From: Larix kaempferi | Lineage: Eukaryota; Streptophyta; Pinopsida; Pinales; Pinaceae | Assembly (NCBI GenBank): GCA_027924585.1 | Contig: BSBM01000826.1 | Span: 14,353,501 to 14,417,500 of the forward strand | Direction: 5' to 3' | DNA: 64,000 nucleotides | Part shown: positions 59,410-64,000 of the stretch, one piece after another | Layout of the letters: every line of letters starts with the position of its first letter | Numbering within the stretch: the first letter of the stretch is position 1 | Program-made: the position numbers and the translations under genes | Notes under the pieces: model-generated | What the model was told of the DNA's origin: nothing | Databases searched by the model: none | Seen by the model: only the letters and a program-made list of their open reading frames with translations

Positions 59410-60228
59410 TGGTAGGATATTCCTATACTCCATCCTAGTCCTACCATCATTTTAATTATTTTTCATTTCATTCATGCATGCATTTTTGCATACAGCCATT
59501 CAATTGCATGCATCCCAATCATCAGTCCCAGCAACTAGTCTCCATTTTGCTAGCCCCGGGAGCTTCTTTCTTATCATTTCTATCCCTCCTAGTGCTTAGT
59601 GCACCCTTCTTTCACCTACCACATGTGAAAGGCTCTCTTATTCACCTACCACTCAGTTACACTTCATTTAGTTGATTTATTTGTGGATCTCTCCTTGATT
59701 TGAGGATTGATTGACTTGTTAACTAACTGAAACACTCCGTTAAACCCCCAGTGAGACTAGATTGCCTATTTTGACTCCAGTCAGCTCCCCACGTGCCCTC
59801 CATTGAGCCTCCTTCACCACATTAGTGCTTCCATGTTCCAGTTATACCTACCACACTCAGTTAGACTTATTTTGACACCTAGTTGACCGTTACTTGTGCA
59901 TTGATGACTCCACTGATGATGATTAGGACTCCTAGTGGTGTATTGTTGAAACTCCACTGATGATGATGATGAATTCTAGTGCAGATAAGTCATGCCCATG
60001 TAGGATAATTCGAATTGACACCTTGGCATTCGAATCCTCTCCACCATTTTATTATTTATTGTTCATATTATGATTAATGAATTAGTGAGTGTGTGATGTT
60101 ATTCTGCTTCTATCTGAGTTCTATTGCATCTATGTTCTACTGCTCTATTATGCACTCTTCTTCTATTTTCTGCTTAATTCTTCTTGTGAGGTACATAAGC
60201 TCTTAGATCTGCTGTGAATATTTTCACA
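59410..60228 (+). repeat. 5' LTR of the gag-only copia element
   Basis: 819 bp. It starts tggtaggat, where the partner has tgttaggat, a decayed terminal base. It contains a gcatgcatgcat-rich patch near 59470-59515. Confidence 0.92.
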
Positions 60229-60243
60229 TGGTATCAAATCATG
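60229..60243 (+). promoter_or_regulatory. Primer-binding site of the gag-only copia element
   Basis: TGGTATCAAATCATG follows the LTR end directly, an initiator tRNA-Met PBS (TGGTATCAGAGC) with two substitutions. This supports the copia assignment. Confidence 0.85.
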
Positions 60244-60396
60244 TTGAGAGTATTGTCTATCTCCATTCCTGATATTTTTTTGCTGGACATTATCAAGATT
60301 TCGAGTGCAGCAGTTGCAACAATTTCTGCACTTTTGCAGCAGTAGTAGTTGCAAATATTTTCTATTGTTTTTTGCAGGTCTTCTAAAACAAATTCC

Positions 60397-61425
60397 ATGA
60401 ATCTGGAAGGAATTCCTCCTCTTTCTCCATTCAACTATGATGAGTGGAAACCAAAGATGATAGCACATTTGAAGAGACATGGTCTCTTTGATTATTGTTT
60501 TGAAAGAGAGTTTGAATCCTATGAAGAAGAGAATGATTGGTTAAATGAAGGTGACAGAGCCTATGCAGCAATGATGTATGCTATGTCTCGTTGCATGGTA
60601 ACCCACTTCCTTTCTGCTGAATCTCCAAAAGAGCTACGGGCCCATCTGGATGGAATATTTGGCAAACAAAATGAAGGGATTGGTCCAAACTATTTCGAGA
60701 GAAATCCCAGTGATACATTCGCCCTCCTTGATGGTCTCTCTGATCATGAATCAATATCAAACATATCTCATAATGAAGTTTTCCACAAAGAAGAACAACT
60801 TGCAGATTCTACACTCATGCTCTTAATATCTTCTATTTCGAATTCTGTGCCATCTTACACTCTAGAAACTGAAGAGGTTCTTAAATCCTCTCTTGCACAA
60901 GAGTCTGTTGGTTTGCATAATGATGATCTCATGAATGTTTCGGAGGTTAAATCAGCAATTGGAGGTAATGCATTCGATCTCCTTGATCAATCACCTCTTA
61001 TGTACTACTGTAAGATCATTTGTACATGCTCTCAGAATTTTATTGAAGATGTAGGGAATTGCCATTCGCTTGGGATAATTTCTCATGCATTTCATGGTTT
61101 TGATCTCACCTCTACTGCTTCAAACGATATCTCAAGAAACCATTTTTCAAGTCTTGGATCTGATTTAGATTCCAAGCAAACACTATCATGTGATGGTTAT
61201 TTTGGGAATAATCTCACCTATGATGGTTCAAAGGAGAAAACAAAAGACTATCTACACATTCATGGATTTGATCCTACCTTAGCTGATTCGAATAACAGGT
61301 TCCAGGATCATCTTCATACCTCTAGATTTGTTCTCATCACATTTGATTTGAAGAGAAAGTACAAGCACATGCTTTTTTCGCATGATCCATTTCTTCCCAA
61401 GAAGAAGATACCTCCAAACATATGA
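60397..61425 (+). CDS. Copia-type Gag, truncated, with an unusual C-terminus
   Basis: A 342-codon frame. I chose the ATG at 60397 because MNLEGIPPLSPFNYDEWKPKMIAHLKRHGLFDYC is the usual start of plant copia Gag. The frame is open 16 codons further upstream. The first ~105 residues match the copia Gag head (AYAAMMYAMSRCMVTHFLSAESPKELRAHLDGIFGKQNE). From there the family's central domain and the CCHC knuckle are missing. Instead there are about 240 residues rich in Ser, Asp, His and Phe with loose internal repeats (TFALLDGLSDHESIS and AFDLLDQSP; HAFHGFDLTSTASNDISRNHF and HIHGFDPTLADSNNRFQDHL). The frame has stayed open although the LTRs have diverged widely. It may still assemble with Gag of a helper element, which is inference. 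Confidence 0.82.
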   Translation: MNLEGIPPLSPFNYDEWKPKMIAHLKRHGLFDYCFEREFESYEEENDWLNEGDRAYAAMMYAMSRCMVTHFLSAESPKELRAHLDGIFGKQNEGIGPNYFERNPSDTFALLDGLSDHESISNISHNEVFHKEEQLADSTLMLLISSISNSVPSYTLETEEVLKSSLAQESVGLHNDDLMNVSEVKSAIGGNAFDLLDQSPLMYYCKIICTCSQNFIEDVGNCHSLGIISHAFHGFDLTSTASNDISRNHFSSLGSDLDSKQTLSCDGYFGNNLTYDGSKEKTKDYLHIHGFDPTLADSNNRFQDHLHTSRFVLITFDLKRKYKHMLFSHDPFLPKKKIPPNI

Positions 61426-61597
61426 CCAAGCATCACACCTGCTTGTGTTCGGAGCATTTATTTTAGTGTGCCCTATAGTCTATTTTGAGGGGGGGTATTT
61501 TTCCCATGAGGTTTTCCCCATTTCCTCGGTTTATGGAATGTTATTTATTATTCATTGTATTGGGTGAACTTTGGTCTCAGTTAGCAGGGCCAAGGAT

Positions 61598-61611
61598 GGA
61601 TTAAGGGGGGG
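61598..61611 (+). promoter_or_regulatory. Polypurine tract of the gag-only copia element
   Basis: ggattaagggggg directly precedes the 3' LTR start TGTTAGGA. Confidence 0.85.
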
Positions 61612-62430
61612 TGTTAGGATATTCCTATACTCCATCCTATTCCTACCATAATTTTCATTATTGTGCATTTCATTCATGCATGCATTTTTGCATGCAGGCA
61701 TGCAATTGCATGCATCCTAGTCATCAGTCCCAGCACCTGGTCCCCATTTTTCGAGCCCCATGAGCTTCTTTTTGATCATTTTTTCCCTCCTAGTGCTTAG
61801 TGCACCCTTCTTTCACCTATCACATGTGAAAGGCGCCCTTCTTCACCTACCACTTAGTTACACTTCAGTTAGTTGAGTTATTTGTGGATCTCTCCTTGAT
61901 TTGAGGATTGATTGACTTGTTAACTAACTGAAACACTCCGTTGGACCCCTAGTGAGACTAGATTGCCTATTCTGACTCCAGTCAGCTCCCCATGCACCCT
62001 CCACTGAGTCTCCTTCACTACATTAGTGCTTCCATGTGCAAGTTATACCTACCACACTCAGTTAGACTTAGTTTGACACCTGGTTGACCATTACTTGTGC
62101 ATTGATGACTCCACTGATGATGATTAGGACTCCTAGTGGTGTATTTTTGACACTCCACTAATGATGATGATGAATCCTAGTGAAGATAAGCCATGCCCAT
62201 GCAAGCTAATTCAAATTGCCACCTTGGCATTCAAATCCTCTCCACCATTGTATTTTTATTGTTCATATTATGATTAATGAATTAGTGAGTGTGTGATGTT
62301 AATCTGCTCCTATCTAAGTTCTATTGCATCTATGTTCTATTGCTCTATTCTGCACTATTCTTCTATTTTCTGCTTAATTCTTCTTGTGAGGTATACATCA
62401 GCTCTTAGATCTGCTGTGAATATTTTCACA
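61612..62430 (+). repeat. 3' LTR of the gag-only copia element
   Basis: 819 bp partner of 59410-60228, followed by the ctcct target duplicate. Confidence 0.92.
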
Positions 62431-62435
62431 CTCCT

Positions 62436-64000
62436 AAGGAATTCTTCAGGGTAACCCTATCTTCCCATAAAGCGCTTGGAAGGGATGTATGCCAACTTCT
62501 CTGATTTTCAATGATGGTTTTCTTAAGAATTCAGATAAGGTTTTTGTTTGTGGATTCAGCTAGACCATTTCCTTGGGGGTAGTAATTTGCTGAATAATGA
62601 AATTTAATTCCTTTCTCATAAAAAAATTCATTTAATTTCATAGATGAAAAATAAGTTGCATTATCAAAGACTAGGGAAATTGGAACCCCAAACCTGGTTA
62701 TGATGTTTTCTTCCAAGAACTTGATAACCGCGTCTTCATTCACTTTGCGCAGTGGAACAACTTCTGTCCACTGGGTGAAATAATCTGTAGCCGTAAGAAT
62801 ATACCGGTGCTACAACGAAGAGTTTGGATTTATATCTCTAATAACATCTATCCCCCATTTCTCAAATGGTTTAGAAAAATAATAATTGGCTGCAATTGTC
62901 GTGCTGCTTTCGGCAACCTGCCAGCGCTCCTTTTACATACATCGCAATTCCTAGCATAGGCATGAGCATATTTGAATAGAGTGGGCCAATAATAACCAGC
63001 TATGAGTATTTTATGAGCCGTGGTATCTCCAGAGTAGTGTCCTCTAGCAGGTCCATCATGTAACTCCTTGACTACTTTATCAACGTCCTCTTTCTCAAGA
63101 CATCTGAGAAATATCCCATCATAATTCTTTCTAAAAAGTATTCCATCAATTATTTGATAGGATGCTGATTTTAGACGGAGTTCCCTTCTTTGCTTAGAAC
63201 TCTAGTGCTCCGGTAAGTATCCCTGCTGTAAATAATGCACTAGGTCCCTATACCAAGATTCATGAGCGATGAAAATGGGACATACCTCAACCATATTCAG
63301 TTCAGCTTCATTCTCCCAGTCTAGCTCTTCATCAACTGGATTTTCAGTAAGTAATTTACACAACCATTGGCCTTTTATAATGGTGGCTGGTTTGAATTCC
63401 AAATCATACTCTTGAAGATCAGTGACCCAGTTCTCTCCTTTCCCCCAATTCCTTCTGTACAAATAGAGATCTAACAGCTGGGTGAGGTACTATGACTTTG
63501 GTTCTGTTCTTCTGGATATACGGCCTAAACTGTTTTAACGCTTTAAATAGTGCATATGCTTGCTTGTCTATGGTGGGATAGTCCAATTTATCACCCTGCA
63601 AATCGGTGCTCATAAAGGATATTGGATACTCGTCTCATGATTCTCCCTTCTGGGTGAGCACAACTGCGAGAGTGTTATCTGAAGTGAAAGTGTACATAAT
63701 GAAATCCTTTTCAAAATATGGACTCCTTAAAGAAGGCACGTTAGCTATAGCGGTTTTGATGTCTTTAAATGGTATCTTCTATAAGTCAGTGCACTTAAAT
63801 TGCACACTATGCTTTACCATTTGTTGCAAAGGTTTCACAATTTGAGCGAAATATGGTACAAACCTTCAAAAAATTTTTATTGTGCCCATAAAAGATTGCA
63901 TATCCTTCTTGTTATGGGGCATGGGAATCTTTCTTATAGCTTGCACTCTCTCTTGATCTATCGAGATTACCTTTTTTGAGATGATATAACCTAGAAGCTT
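62436..64000 (-). pseudogene. Gypsy Pol: RT tail, RNase H, H2C2 and integrase core (split gene, upstream piece)
   Basis: Read leftward from the window edge on the minus strand. The RT C-terminus is LGYIISKKVISIDQERVQAIRKIPMPHNKKDMQSFMGTI (63880-64000). RNase H follows (FTSDNTLAVVLTQKGES, YPTIDKQAYALFKALKQFRPYI, WVTDLQEYDLEFKPATIIKGQ). Next comes an intact H2C2 zinc-binding domain (HDGPARGHYSGDTTAHKILIAGYYWP...CDVC, about 62920-63070). The integrase core is WGIDVIRDINPN, TATDYFTQWTEVVPL, FGVPISLVFDNATYFSS and YYPQGNGLAESTNKNLI, with the D, D and E catalytic residues present. A few stops and frameshifts separate the open blocks (62531-62743, 63202-63462, 63419-63613). The gene is interrupted by the gag-only element and continues at 59404. 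The rest of RT, protease and gag lie right of the window. Confidence 0.9.

Larger units (their letters stand above)
59410..62430 (+). mobile_element. Gag-only Ty1/copia-type element (TR-GAG), 3,021 bp
   Basis: Two 819 bp LTRs (59410-60228 and 61612-62430) with TG(T/G)TAGGATATTCC...ATTTTCACA termini, a 5 bp target duplication (ctcct), a PBS, a PPT, and one ORF between them. It sits inside a gypsy integrase gene in the opposite orientation. The LTRs differ at many sites (several percent or more), so the insertion is old. It matches the definition of terminal-repeat retrotransposons with a GAG domain, non-autonomous plant elements that carry gag but no pol. Confidence 0.93.

Overview
This is a plant nuclear window made almost entirely of nested LTR retrotransposons. 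I found no host gene, tRNA, rRNA or CRISPR array. The AT-rich composition, deep nesting, many decayed copies and megagag-style gypsy proteins suggest a large-genome seed plant. A gymnosperm is my guess, but the sequence alone does not prove it.

The main architecture is a tandem duplication. Positions 1-33107 and 33108-50208 are two copies of one ~17.1 kb unit, with homologous positions offset by ~34,042 and roughly 1-2% divergence where I compared them. Each copy holds, left to right: (i) the end of a Ty3/gypsy pol on the minus strand (integrase followed by an RNase H); (ii) a SIRE/Maximus-like Ty1/copia derivative on the minus strand, with a 2.25 kb 3' LTR, a 1.49 kb unit present twice where pol should be, and a decayed gag; (iii) an element here called E1, inserted in that gag, also on the minus strand, with 2,404 bp LTRs, a ~3.1 kb interior and gag only. 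Copy 1 then received two more insertions that copy 2 lacks, so copy 2 keeps both empty target sites. These are a 6,940 bp Ty1/copia element (11603-18542, minus) and a 9,990 bp Ty3/gypsy element (20716-30705, plus) with gag and protease but no RT, RNase H or integrase.

Right of the duplication, 50649-52065 holds LTR-like promoter sequence. Positions 52066-55952 (minus) hold a large decaying reading frame of unknown function with long coiled coils. Positions 55953-58970 are a spacer with GC-richer tandem repeats. Positions 58971-64000 (minus) are the 3' half of a gypsy pol (RT tail, RNase H, H2C2 and integrase). That pol is split by a 3,021 bp copia-type element (59410-62430, plus) whose only gene is a truncated gag.

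A recurring theme is that four unrelated families carry gag without polymerase, so they must be mobilised in trans if at all. The relative order can be read from nesting and LTR identity: gypsy pol, then the SIRE derivative, then E1, then the tandem duplication, then the gypsy gag-PR element, then the copia element. All coordinates of decayed coding regions are approximate to a few codons.
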